Assembly (NCBI GenBank): GCA_028285245.1
Contig: JANQPY010000026.1
Span: 24,697 to 88,696, forward strand
Reading direction: 5' to 3'
From: Gammaproteobacteria bacterium
Lineage (GTDB): Bacteria; Pseudomonadota; Gammaproteobacteria; Steroidobacterales; GCA-2729495
DNA length: 64,000 nucleotides
The position numbers and the translations under genes are program-made. Within the stretch, counting starts at the first letter, position 1. The number at the start of each line of letters is the position of its first letter. A model generated the notes under the pieces. The model was given only the letters and a program-made list of their open reading frames with translations, searched no databases and had not been told where the DNA came from. Positions 35,635 to 43,776 of this stretch are shown here, piece after piece.

Positions 35635-36530
35635 TGCCGGCTTCGAATCAGCCGGGTCTTGGCCCGATTCGCTGTGTCACGTTCACGGCCAGCGATCTGG
35701 ATGCGGTCAGGCATTGCTATGCAGACTTTCTTGACTACCGCGTTGTGGAGACCGGCCAGATAGAACAAGGCCTGGCCGAAGCATGGCAGGCGCCTGCAGT
35801 CGGCGGCCGCGATTACTTGCTCATGGCGCCAGCCGCCGCCAGTGACTGCTTCTTCCGCGTGATCGATGGGCCGGCGCCCGTGGATTACGTCCCTTTTGCC
35901 AGCTTCGGGTGGAATGCAGCGGAAATCATGGTCGAGGATGTGGATGCGATGGCCGACCGGGTTGCGGGATCGCCATTCAAGGTTGTCGGCGCGCCGCAGG
36001 ATCTATCATTTAGTCCGGATATCCGGGCTATGCAAATACTCGGCCCGGGCGGTGAGCTACTCTACCTGACGCAGTTCAAACGGCCCGTACCGGGGCTCGA
36101 TGTGCCACTGCCGAGGTGTTCGGTCGACAAGACTTTCATCGTCATTCTCGGCGGACCCTCAATGGATGGGCTGCAGACCTTCTACGCGGACAGCTTTGGC
36201 GTCAGCAAAGCAGCCGTCGTGGAATCGCGCGTAAAGGGTCTCTCAGCAGCCTTCAATTTGCCGCCGGACTTTCTGCATCCCATCGCTGCGCTGCCACTCG
36301 CCGGGCAGTGTCTGATCGAAGCCGACGAAATGCCCGCGGGCGCTAGTGCACGCAGCACAGCCCGCGGCGAACTGGCACCGGGTATCAGTATCGTGTCGTT
36401 TGTTGGGCAGAGCGCCAGCGGCAAGCAAGCTGAGGCTTCCGGCCTGCTCTACGGCTCGAGCAACCAGACACGTGTCGTGCCGGGCGTTGCCGGTGAGCTC
36501 GTAGAGCTGATTAACGCAGGCCCGGCCTAG
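35634..36530 (+). CDS. Double-domain VOC protein, paralogue of the one at 10055
   Basis: A 298-residue protein with two VOC-like halves. GTG 35634 shares its G with the stop of the CoA-transferase gene, so translation is coupled. Matches to the other VOC protein in the window include FGWNAAEIMV / YGWNATELLV, AGSPFKVVGAP / EGSPFEIIGPP, AMQILGPGGELLYLT / AMQVIGPGQELVYLT and FIVILGGPSMDGLQTFYAD / FIMVVGGPSMDGLRDFYGD. Function is unknown; an epimerase, isomerase or lyase acting on the CoA-transferase substrate or product is conceivable. Converges with the FAH-fold gene (gap 16 bases). Confidence 0.78.
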   Translation: MPASNQPGLGPIRCVTFTASDLDAVRHCYADFLDYRVVETGQIEQGLAEAWQAPAVGGRDYLLMAPAAASDCFFRVIDGPAPVDYVPFASFGWNAAEIMVEDVDAMADRVAGSPFKVVGAPQDLSFSPDIRAMQILGPGGELLYLTQFKRPVPGLDVPLPRCSVDKTFIVILGGPSMDGLQTFYADSFGVSKAAVVESRVKGLSAAFNLPPDFLHPIAALPLAGQCLIEADEMPAGASARSTARGELAPGISIVSFVGQSASGKQAEASGLLYGSSNQTRVVPGVAGELVELINAGPA

Positions 36531-36546
36531 CAGGCCCCGCCGCGAC

Positions 36547-37434
36547 TCACGCGGCGTACCGTGCTTCCAACGTCAGGTGCTGACCGAGCGTGAGCTTCAG
36601 CTCATCGCCAGGACGCAACCGCTCCTCACCAAGCGCGGTCTCGCCTAAGCCCACCACATCCCCGGGCCTGAACGCATAGCGCTGCGAGAGGCTGGATAAC
36701 ACGGCTGCTCCGGCCTGCCATTCGCCAGGCCGGCGATCCGTCTCCACCCCGTTGATTGACAACGCGACTGGCGGCGGTGCGCTGAGCACTGCAAGTTCGT
36801 CGACCGTCAGCAGCGCAGGTCCAATCGGGCAGGCACCGGGAAACTGTTTGCTATCGACATAGCGCCGCCAGTCGGTCGCTGATCCGCCGGCGGCCGGCGC
36901 AGGCAGCGATACATCAATCAACAGCGTGTAAGCCGCAATGGCAGCTTCCGCCTCAGCCGGCGTGGCGCGATACAGCGGACGACCGGTAACTGCGGCGAGC
37001 ATCGCTGTGGCGACGACCCCTTCGTCATGCCGCCAGGGAGGGCGTATCTCGCTGCCCGGACCTGTCGCGGTGTTAGGACTCTTGATGAGTGCTACAGGCA
37101 TCGGCTCTTTGCCGGTGGATGCCAGCCGCTCCGTGAGCAGCAATAACCCGGGCCGACGGACCGGAGGCAGCAGCGCGGTACCGGCAAACGGCAGAATCGC
37201 TCCCGTGGACCGCAGCGCCGCGCGGCCCTCGCCGTCCTCCGCCATGCGCAGGAGGTTCTGAACCTTGGCCAGACCTGATTCCCCTGCGGCCAGAATGCTG
37301 ACCACCGACTGTGGCAGCCACTGGGCCTGCGACAGGGTGATCGGCGCGGCGTGCAAATCCAGTATTTCGTCGTGGGGCAGGCAGGCACCCGGACGCCCGG
37401 CGGCTTCGCGACTGTCGATTGTTACCAGTCGCAT
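36547..37434 (-). CDS. Fumarylacetoacetase-fold protein with degenerate metal site
   Basis: A 295-residue member of the FAH superfamily by the pattern KSPNTATGPGSEI, then TGRPL, DVSLPA and SKQFPGACPIGPAL, and the C-terminal NGVETDRRPGEW...RPGDVVGLG. In active members a Glu-x-Glu pair precedes the -A-V-IGR- strand; here the aligned stretch is TAMLAAVTGR, so two of three acidic metal ligands appear replaced, while the later Asp and Lys remain. It may have lost hydrolase activity or changed function. Last gene of the minus-strand operon, 38 bases after the ferredoxin gene. Confidence 0.7.
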   Translation of the reverse strand: MRLVTIDSREAAGRPGACLPHDEILDLHAAPITLSQAQWLPQSVVSILAAGESGLAKVQNLLRMAEDGEGRAALRSTGAILPFAGTALLPPVRRPGLLLLTERLASTGKEPMPVALIKSPNTATGPGSEIRPPWRHDEGVVATAMLAAVTGRPLYRATPAEAEAAIAAYTLLIDVSLPAPAAGGSATDWRRYVDSKQFPGACPIGPALLTVDELAVLSAPPPVALSINGVETDRRPGEWQAGAAVLSSLSQRYAFRPGDVVGLGETALGEERLRPGDELKLTLGQHLTLEARYAA

Positions 37435-37472
37435 AGATCAGTCGCGGGAGAGCCTGTTAAACAGACGTGGCG

Positions 37473-37793
37473 TCAAATTTCATTATTGGCGACCTGCACC
37501 ACCAGGCCATCCAGTTCCGCCGTCACCTCGAGCTGGCAGCCAAGCCGGCTGCCTGGCTTGCGCAGATTGGCCGAGTCGAGCATGGCGTCCTCCATGTCAT
37601 CCATTGCTGGCAACCGGTTGAGCCACGCAGCATCCACATAGACGTGACAGGTCGCGCAGGCGCAGGCACCACCGCACTCAGCAACGATGCCCGGCACGCC
37701 GTGATCGACGGCACCTTCCATCACGGTGCTACCGATATCGAGTTCGTGCTCGTGCTCGATACCCGCGGGATCGCGAAAAGTTACTTTGGGCAC
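37473..37793 (-). CDS. Adrenodoxin-type 2Fe-2S ferredoxin
   Basis: A 106-residue ferredoxin with cluster ligands Cys40, Cys46, Cys49 and Cys86, exactly the C-x5-C-x2-C-x36-C spacing of adrenodoxin/ISC-type ferredoxins. An extra Cys44 lies inside the binding loop (AECGGACACATCH). It would deliver single electrons to an oxygenase such as a P450 or to cluster assembly; no such partner is seen nearby. The start is GTG 37793 with a weak ribosome binding site. It follows the TPR gene by 32 bases and precedes the FAH-fold gene. Confidence 0.9.
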   Translation of the reverse strand: MPKVTFRDPAGIEHEHELDIGSTVMEGAVDHGVPGIVAECGGACACATCHVYVDAAWLNRLPAMDDMEDAMLDSANLRKPGSRLGCQLEVTAELDGLVVQVANNEI

Positions 37794-37825
37794 GCTGGAG
37801 ATTCAGGCAAATTCACGCAACCGGT

Positions 37826-39169
37826 CTAGAACGACTCGGCTTTGCGCTTGGCGTCTTCGAGCGCTTTGTTTAGCTGGGTAATGCGAGCCACTTCGCGATC
37901 GATATGGCTGATCCACTGTGTGCCCGTTTTCTCGCTCCGCTCGTCGCGCGCGGCAGCCCTGAAAGCAGTTTTGGCAGCGTCAAACTGATCAGTCTCGTAC
38001 AGACACATGCCCAATACGACCTGGTTGTTATCAGCCCGCTTGAGTCCTCCCTTGTTCACCGCATTCCGGGCCGATGCAATACAAGCCCGGTAATCGCCCA
38101 GGTTGAGGTAGCTGCTAGCAAGCCGCGCGTCCAGGTCGCCGTCGCTGGACAATCCCGCCGCAGAGCGCAGCGCCGGAATCGCCTTGGTGTCTTCGGCCGA
38201 CAGCTGCCAGGCCTGCGCAAGCAGGCGATAGTTTTCGGCATTCTTTTCTACGGCACCGCTTTCCAGCCCGTCTTCCAGTACTTTTGCCGCCTTGTAGGGC
38301 GCATCGCCGCCGAGAAACAGCTGCGCCATCTGCACCAGCTCCGCACTGCTGGTCAGCATGCCCTGATCGTAGGCCGCCTGATAGGCAGCAACCTGCCGAC
38401 TCTCCTGGCCAAGCTCTCCGTATACGCCCGACAGCGTGGTCCAGTAGTCTTTCTTCGGCCACTGGCTGACGAGAATCTCGAGTATCTCCCGAACTTTGTT
38501 GAAGTTGTCAATTTCGTAGTAGCCGGCCCGCAGCAGCAGCCACCAGTTTTCTTTGATTGGTATGTCGCGTTCGCGTGCGATGGCGATGGCCCGCTCCATG
38601 GGCTGAATCATGTCGCCATACCTTTCCTGCTGGTAGATCGCCGTTGCCAGCAGCTGATAAGCCTCGGGCGGCGGATTGTCCGCAGCCGACAGCCATTCGC
38701 GCAGGCAACTCTCCGACCGGGTCCAGTTCTCGATTGTGAAATACAGCTGGCAGATGGTGTAACGGGTGGAATCGATCAGCCCGCGTGGAATCTCTGGCTG
38801 AGCCAGCACTTTGTTGTAGGCATTGATGCTGTCCTGATAGCGATCCTGCGAGTAATAGATGAACCCGATGAAGTTGTAGATATTGGCCAGCTCATACGGG
38901 CTGCGCTTACCGTCATCAAGTTCCCGCAATATCGCCAGCGCACCGCTGTAGTTGGGCGGCTCTGCCTCAGCCAGCTCCTGCGCCTCGGCCAGTTTCTTGT
39001 AGGTCTTCTCGCTGATCGCACCGGTTCGGCGGGTCTCCTGCTCCTCGGCAGCCTCCTCGCCGTCCTGCGCGGTCAGCTGCAGCGGCACAGCGCTCAACAC
39101 AGCGAACACCAGCAAAAGCAGACCCCGCTGGGAATCCTTCATCCATTGCTGCAATGACAACGACATCAT
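37826..39169 (-). CDS. Periplasmic TPR protein of the TonB2-type system
   Basis: A 447-residue protein with an N-terminal signal (about residues 14-35, ending near LTAQ), an acidic linker, then repeated helical hairpins of tetratricopeptide type, for example GALAILRELDDGKRSPYELANIYNFIGFIYYS and AIYQQERYGDMIQPMERAIAIA. Such TPR proteins follow tonB in DUF3450-ExbB-ExbD-TonB operons of marine gammaproteobacteria and probably stabilise the energised complex. The ATG overlaps the tonB stop (ATGA). A long plus-strand open frame across it is an antisense shadow. Confidence 0.82.
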   Translation of the reverse strand: MMSLSLQQWMKDSQRGLLLLVFAVLSAVPLQLTAQDGEEAAEEQETRRTGAISEKTYKKLAEAQELAEAEPPNYSGALAILRELDDGKRSPYELANIYNFIGFIYYSQDRYQDSINAYNKVLAQPEIPRGLIDSTRYTICQLYFTIENWTRSESCLREWLSAADNPPPEAYQLLATAIYQQERYGDMIQPMERAIAIARERDIPIKENWWLLLRAGYYEIDNFNKVREILEILVSQWPKKDYWTTLSGVYGELGQESRQVAAYQAAYDQGMLTSSAELVQMAQLFLGGDAPYKAAKVLEDGLESGAVEKNAENYRLLAQAWQLSAEDTKAIPALRSAAGLSSDGDLDARLASSYLNLGDYRACIASARNAVNKGGLKRADNNQVVLGMCLYETDQFDAAKTAFRAAARDERSEKTGTQWISHIDREVARITQLNKALEDAKRKAESF

Positions 39170-39768
39170 TCCGCCATCTCGTAAGTAATCTTGTGTAACA
39201 CGCCAGGTGAATCGATCGGCTCACCGTTCACGACCCGCGGCTTGTACTTGAACTTCAGGGCCGCGTTAATGGAGGCGCGCTCAAACAGCGAACTGGTGCA
39301 CTCAACCACTTGTGGGTCCGCAACCGTGCCGGCGCGCGTCACGGTGAAACTCAGAATGCAATGCCCGGAAAGCCCTCGTGACTGGGCACGACGCGGGTAG
39401 ACGGGCGCCACCTTAACGATGGGCAGATACTCACCATCGACATTGTCGAACCCGCCTATGCCGGCAATGCTGACATCCGCGTTGAGAGAGACCGGTGCAA
39501 TGTTGACGATCGAATTCGGATCAACCGAATCGATATCAGGCGGCGGCTGATCGGGCGGCGGCTGATCGGGCTCTGGTGGCTTTTTCGGTTTCGCCTCTTT
39601 GGTCTCCAGCGTCTCGGGGCGGTCAACGCGCACAAAGTCGACGAACTCGAATAAGTTGTCCTGAGTCAGCGCCTCTTCGCCGGAGGCGATCAAAAATTGC
39701 ATGAGCCACAGCAAGCCGAAGGTCACCAGGATCCCGGTTAACAGCGACACGCCTAAACGCTGAATCAT
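39166..39768 (-). CDS. tonB: TonB energy transducer
   Basis: About 200 residues. A short N-terminal membrane helix (LGVSLLTGILVTFGLLWLM), a Pro/Lys-rich spacer (KEAKPKKPPEPDQPPPDQPPP), and a C-terminal TonB domain with VAPVYPRRAQSRGLSGHCILSFTVT and YKPRVVNGEP. It transmits proton-motive force from ExbB/ExbD to outer-membrane receptors. Start 39768 was chosen over ATG 39789 because AGAGGTG sits at proper distance before it. It is a short TonB2-type protein, consistent with the TtpC-like ExbB upstream. Confidence 0.9.
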   Translation of the reverse strand: MIQRLGVSLLTGILVTFGLLWLMQFLIASGEEALTQDNLFEFVDFVRVDRPETLETKEAKPKKPPEPDQPPPDQPPPDIDSVDPNSIVNIAPVSLNADVSIAGIGGFDNVDGEYLPIVKVAPVYPRRAQSRGLSGHCILSFTVTRAGTVADPQVVECTSSLFERASINAALKFKYKPRVVNGEPIDSPGVLHKITYEMAE

Positions 39769-39811
39769 GGGGCGGACACCTCTGGACATTCAGTATGGAT
39801 ACCCATCGCGC

Positions 39812-40222
39812 CTAAGGCTCCTCTGCCGATAGTGCGATGCTCTTCACGCCCGCCTCGCGGGCCGCCGCCAGAATGGTCAGCACAGCTTCGGCCTGTGACT
39901 CCTGGTCAGCCTGGATTACCACCGCACCCTCAGGGTTTTCGGCGAGCAAACGCTCAATGGCCGGACGCACCCCCTGCTGGCCGACTTTGTTGCGATCAAT
40001 CCAGATGTCGTTGTTGGAACCCACCGCAATCAGAATGCTCGCGTTCGCCTGCGCGCGAGCCGTCTCTGAATCTGGCCGGTTGACATCGATCCCGGCCTGC
40101 TTAACGAAAGAGGCGGTGACGATAAAAAAGATCAGCATAATGAACACGACGTCGAGCATCGGCGTCAGATTCATTTCTTCCGCTTCGTCATCGGCACCAA
40201 TGTCGATCACTGATCTGCGCAT
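39812..40222 (-). CDS. exbD: ExbD/TolR-family protein (second copy)
   Basis: A 136-residue ExbD with cytoplasmic N-terminus, one membrane helix EEMNLTPMLDVVFIMLIFFIVTASF carrying the conserved proton-relay Asp, and a periplasmic alpha/beta domain (IQADQESQAEAVLTILAAAREAGVKSIALS). Works with ExbB in the TonB motor. Lies 18 bases downstream of another exbD. Confidence 0.92.
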   Translation of the reverse strand: MRRSVIDIGADDEAEEMNLTPMLDVVFIMLIFFIVTASFVKQAGIDVNRPDSETARAQANASILIAVGSNNDIWIDRNKVGQQGVRPAIERLLAENPEGAVVIQADQESQAEAVLTILAAAREAGVKSIALSAEEP

Positions 40223-40240
40223 CTGGATTAATCCTGCCGG

Positions 40241-40669
40241 TTACTCGGGCAACTCGCTGATGGGGATAGACTGACCGATGTAGCCTGCACTGCGTGCCGC
40301 ATCTACCACACCGACAACCAGCGACATCCTCGCACTCTTGCCGGCCAGCACCGCCAGCGGGGCGTCAGGCGCTTCTGCCTTCTTGCGCGTTATGACGGCG
40401 CTGACCGCACGGGGATCAATGTTGCGGCCATCAATTAAGATTTTGTTGGCACTGGTAACGCGAATGGTTATCGATTCGCTCTTCTTGTCGACCACATCAG
40501 TAGCAGGTGGACGGTTCGCCTCAAGGCCAAACTCGTTCAGGAAAGTGGCGGTCACGATGAAGAAGATCAACATAATGAAGACGACGTCGAGCATCGGCGT
40601 CAGATTGATTTCCGACTCCTCCTCACTGGCGGCCAGCGCGCGGCCCAGCATGTTCAATCGTCTCGCCAT
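40241..40669 (-). CDS. exbD: ExbD/TolR-family protein (first copy)
   Basis: A 142-residue ExbD. Its helix region INLTPMLDVVFIMLIFFIVTATF is nearly identical to that of the downstream copy, but the periplasmic domains differ (SGYIGQSIPISELPE at the end here). Two unlike copies in series suggest a heteromeric ExbD or two specialised proton-relay subunits. Starts four bases after the small exbB gene. Confidence 0.92.
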   Translation of the reverse strand: MARRLNMLGRALAASEEESEINLTPMLDVVFIMLIFFIVTATFLNEFGLEANRPPATDVVDKKSESITIRVTSANKILIDGRNIDPRAVSAVITRKKAEAPDAPLAVLAGKSARMSLVVGVVDAARSAGYIGQSIPISELPE

Positions 40670-40673
40670 TGAT

Positions 40674-41219
40674 CTACCCTGCCGCCTCCGAGCCGTACTC
40701 AGGCTGCAGATCGTCAGACAGCAGCTCCACTTCTTTTTCCACCCGCCGCGTTAGCAGCGTCACGAAAAAGACACCGGACAGGGCGCCGACCATGCCAGCC
40801 ATTGTTGGGATAGTCGCTTTCGACACGCCCGAGGCCATAGAGCGAGCATTGCCGCTGCCCGACAGCGCCATCACGTCAAAGACCTCGATCATGCCGGTGA
40901 CGGTACCCATCAAACCCAGCAACGGACATAGCGCCACCAGGGTCTGAATCACCGGCAGCCCGGTGTTGGCCGACATCGAGAACTCAGAGATCAACGCCTC
41001 GCGAATACTGTGCGCATTCCACGAGCGCCGCTCCGGGCGATCACGCCAGGTAGCACGCACGTCATCACCCTTCGCTTTGAGCCCGGTCTGGAAAAAGATC
41101 AAGCGTTCCACGATGAGTATCCACATCGCAAAAATGGTCCAGCCAATTAGAACCAGTACCGGCCCGCCAAGTTCCAGGAAACCCCGAACGGCTTCGAAGA
41201 TGTCAATTATCGGCTGCAT
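40674..41219 (-). CDS. exbB: ExbB/MotA/TolQ-type proton channel (short)
   Basis: A 181-residue three-helix protein. First helix LELGGPVLVLIGWTIFAMWILIVERL, then the large cytoplasmic loop, and the signature CPLLGLMGTVTGMIEVFDVMALSGSGNARSMASGVSKATIPTMAGM. It is the short ExbB2-like subunit of the motor, pairing with the long ExbB of the upstream gene. Starts 21 bases after it. Confidence 0.92.
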   Translation of the reverse strand: MQPIIDIFEAVRGFLELGGPVLVLIGWTIFAMWILIVERLIFFQTGLKAKGDDVRATWRDRPERRSWNAHSIREALISEFSMSANTGLPVIQTLVALCPLLGLMGTVTGMIEVFDVMALSGSGNARSMASGVSKATIPTMAGMVGALSGVFFVTLLTRRVEKEVELLSDDLQPEYGSEAAG

Positions 41220-41240
41220 CGCCCGCGATCGTCCGTGCGC

Positions 41241-42617
41241 CTAGGCCCGATTCTTCTCGGCATGACGAGCAATAATCCCCGCACTTTGCTCCTGCAGCAC
41301 CTGCACGATACGGCGGCTGCGGCCGCTAACGAGCGTGTGCAACAACACCATGGGAATCGCCACAGTCAGGCCGAGCACCGTCGTCACGAGTGCCTGCGAA
41401 ATACCGCCGGCCATGAGCTTTGGATCGCCTGTGCCGTAGAGCGTAATGGCCTGGAACGTGCGGATCATGCCCGTCACCGTACCCAGCAGACCCATCAGCG
41501 GGGCAACCACCGAGATAATCTTGATAAACAGCAAGGCGCGATTGAGTGCCGGGGTCTCTTTAAAGATGGCTTCGGACATCTTCAATTCCAGCGTCTCGGT
41601 ATCGACCGTGCGATTCTCTTCGTACACGCTCAGCACGCGGCCCAGCGCGTTGTCGTTGCTGGCCGAATCACTGGCAAGCTGCGCACTGACCTTGCGGCTG
41701 GCGATACCCAGAACCACCATGCGCTCCAGCGAAATTAGCAGGCCCACAATGCCCAGGGCGATGATCAGGTAGCCGACCAGACCGCCCTGCTGAATCCGCT
41801 CGACCAGGTTCGGCCGCGCCACCAGCGAGCCCAGCACGCCACCCAGCGTTGGATCCATGCCAAAGCGAACTTTGCCGTCCGATGCGCCAAAGAGCTGCGC
41901 GGCACTGTCAGTGAAGCGTGCCTGTTCAGGCTGACGCGGCAACTCGTTAACCGAGCCCGTGCTGGGCTGATAGTTGAGGTACTTGCCGTCCGTGACAATA
42001 TTGAACAAGCCAACGCGCACAACCTCAGTGGATGCCTCGGTGCCCTCGGCATCGATCACCGGCGTGGTAAACCTTACGACCTTGCCGCTTTCCACCATCT
42101 CGCGCTGCATTTCGAACCACAGACGCTCGATCTCCTCAAGCTGCGGCAGCTGGGAACTGCTGCCAATCTTCTTGGCCAGGCCCTCAAGGAATTCACCGCG
42201 GTCGGGGTACTGAATATTTGTCAGCGAGACATCGAACTGTGCCCGCGTATCGCCAGCAACCTGTTGCATGACGCCGAACAGTTCTTTTAACGACCCGAGC
42301 CGCACGTCGAGCGTTTCCGAGAGTTCGGCGATCTCCGCCTCGTTCACGTCGTACTCGCCTTCCAACCGCTGGCTCAGGTTTTCAGCGGTCCGCTTGCGGC
42401 TATTCGCCTCGTTCAACAGCGTTTGCTGCTCGGACTGTGCCGCACGAAAACGCTGCTCGCGCTGCTGATTCTCACGGTTGTCCTGACTCTGGCCCTCGCG
42501 GACCAGATCAAGCAGTCGGTTCATGGTGAGCGCATCCTGCGCAACCGCGACCGGCGAGGCCAGCAGAGTGACGGCCACCAAAGCTACGCCGGCGGCGCTA
42601 ATGACTAACTTATTCAT
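41241..42617 (-). CDS. Long ExbB (TtpC-like) with periplasmic domain
   Basis: A 458-residue protein. Signal peptide at residues 1-26 (ending SPVAVAQ), a coiled-coil-like periplasmic domain (about 30-260, rich in Gln, Glu and Arg), then the three-helix ExbB core with PLMGLLGTVTGMIRTFQAITLYGTGDPKLMAGGISQALVTTVLGLTVAIPM. This is the layout of Vibrio TtpC, needed for TonB2-dependent transport. Its ATG overlaps the DUF3450 stop by one base (TGATG). Confidence 0.9.
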   Translation of the reverse strand: MNKLVISAAGVALVAVTLLASPVAVAQDALTMNRLLDLVREGQSQDNRENQQREQRFRAAQSEQQTLLNEANSRKRTAENLSQRLEGEYDVNEAEIAELSETLDVRLGSLKELFGVMQQVAGDTRAQFDVSLTNIQYPDRGEFLEGLAKKIGSSSQLPQLEEIERLWFEMQREMVESGKVVRFTTPVIDAEGTEASTEVVRVGLFNIVTDGKYLNYQPSTGSVNELPRQPEQARFTDSAAQLFGASDGKVRFGMDPTLGGVLGSLVARPNLVERIQQGGLVGYLIIALGIVGLLISLERMVVLGIASRKVSAQLASDSASNDNALGRVLSVYEENRTVDTETLELKMSEAIFKETPALNRALLFIKIISVVAPLMGLLGTVTGMIRTFQAITLYGTGDPKLMAGGISQALVTTVLGLTVAIPMVLLHTLVSGRSRRIVQVLQEQSAGIIARHAEKNRA

Positions 42618-43393
42618 CAGCCTGCCTCCGGCGCGTCGACGGGCAGCAGCACCAGGTCGGGAGCGACCTGTTTCTTCGCAATCTGCAGCCCCAGTTTGAT
42701 TTGATTCTTGTACTCGCTACCGAGCGTTTCCCAGCTGCGGCTGCGCTGATTCCACGCCCCGGAGATTGCCCCGTCCGCCGTTTGATAAACGAGTGACACG
42801 CGGCCTACACGCAAAAAGTCTACTTCTCGCGTCGCGCCATCAATGGTGAGATTACCTTTGTAACTCTCGATGGTGCGGCCATAGTCATTCTCAATCTGAT
42901 AGGCCTCGGTAACCTTGCGGAATTTCTCAGCGACGCTGACATCCTGGCGTTCCATCAACGCCTTCAACTCATTCACACGGTCCTGGCGCTCTTCGGTCAG
43001 AAATGGCACGTCGAGGTCCACAAACTTATCGAGGGCATCAATCATCTTGGTCATGATCGGCACGATCTGCCGGTTGATGACTTCGACCTGATCGATCGAC
43101 TCACGCAGCTCGGTCTTTTGCCGGCCCTGGTTATCGACCTGGCGCTGTAGCAGCGTGTTGTAGACATCGAGACCCTCGATTTCCTTCAACACGGCCTTGT
43201 ACTGATCCGTCAGGCTGTTGGTTTTTTTCACGACGCCGTCAATTTTTTCCTGCGATTGCTGCGCCATGCGGACCCGGCGCTGCTCCACGTCGAGTACCTG
43301 CTTAAGCGACTGCGTCGTGCCAGTGAGCGGCAGGGCCAGCGCCAGCGTTGCGCCCCCAGCCACAAGCCACGACTTCCACTTTCCTGGAGCCAT
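42617..43393 (-). CDS. DUF3450 periplasmic protein
   Basis: A 258-residue protein with a signal peptide (MAPGKWKSWLVAGGATLALA, cleavage near residue 28) followed by a long helical, coiled-coil-like domain and a beta-rich end with VDFLRVGRVSLVYQTADG, the typical DUF3450 stretch. Start 43393 was chosen for the AGGGG element before it and the signal peptide; a longer frame from 43471 has no support. It heads the TonB2-type operon and likely works at the periplasmic side of the long ExbB. Confidence 0.88.
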   Translation of the reverse strand: MAPGKWKSWLVAGGATLALALPLTGTTQSLKQVLDVEQRRVRMAQQSQEKIDGVVKKTNSLTDQYKAVLKEIEGLDVYNTLLQRQVDNQGRQKTELRESIDQVEVINRQIVPIMTKMIDALDKFVDLDVPFLTEERQDRVNELKALMERQDVSVAEKFRKVTEAYQIENDYGRTIESYKGNLTIDGATREVDFLRVGRVSLVYQTADGAISGAWNQRSRSWETLGSEYKNQIKLGLQIAKKQVAPDLVLLPVDAPEAG

Positions 43394-43560
43394 GAAGATC
43401 CCCTTGACTATTTCTTGAAATGGATCAGTTTGGAAATTCTTTGAAGTTTCCGCCACAAACACACCTTTCATGCAGCGGAAGCCAATAACTGTACTACAGC
43501 TGGCGTAAAACGTGCAGCCTCACGGCGGGCAGATGCAATCCCCGGCAGCCCGCCATCCTG

Positions 43561-43603
43561 TTGACATAGGCAGGCACTTTGGACAGCATTAGAGAGTTAT
43601 GAT
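43561..43603 (+). promoter_or_regulatory. Promoter candidate for the ilvC-leu operon
   Basis: TTGACA at 43561-43566 is a consensus -35. The hexamer at 18-base spacing is AGCATT (43585-43590); a much better -10, TATGAT at 43598-43603, lies too far downstream to pair with it. Either one of two promoters is used or spacing is unusual. Confidence 0.35.
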
Positions 43604-43655
43604 TAATGAGCGCGCACCCGCCGGCGCTACCCCGGTAAACGCACATAACCATGCA

Positions 43656-43776
43656 CCCGGGGCACGCACTTCGCGACTGCCGGGCCTTGATCGCTACAGG
43701 GGTGTGTCGCGCGTCGACTGACAGGGTCGCCGCACACGTAGACCCCGCACCCTAAGCACGGTGGCGGGGTTTTTTT
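43656..43776 (+). promoter_or_regulatory. Attenuator-like leader with terminator before ilvC
   Basis: Terminator: ACCCCGC at 43742-43748 pairs with GCGGGGT at 43764-43770 and ACC/GGT extend inward past a bulged G, followed by seven T (43770-43776), ending 38 bases before the ilvC ATG. Alternative structure: GGG and GTGTG at 43699-43706 can pair with CACAC at 43733-43737 and CCC at 43743-43745, which would consume the 5' arm of the terminator. A further hairpin (CCCGGGGCA at 43656-43664 with TGCCGGG at 43678-43684) lies upstream. This is the three-structure design of amino-acid attenuators. Confidence 0.6.

Noticed and set aside
37904..39157. 417-residue plus-strand frame opposite the TPR gene
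   Set aside because: The minus-strand frame has a signal peptide and TPR repeats and is coupled to tonB; the opposite frame has no domain.
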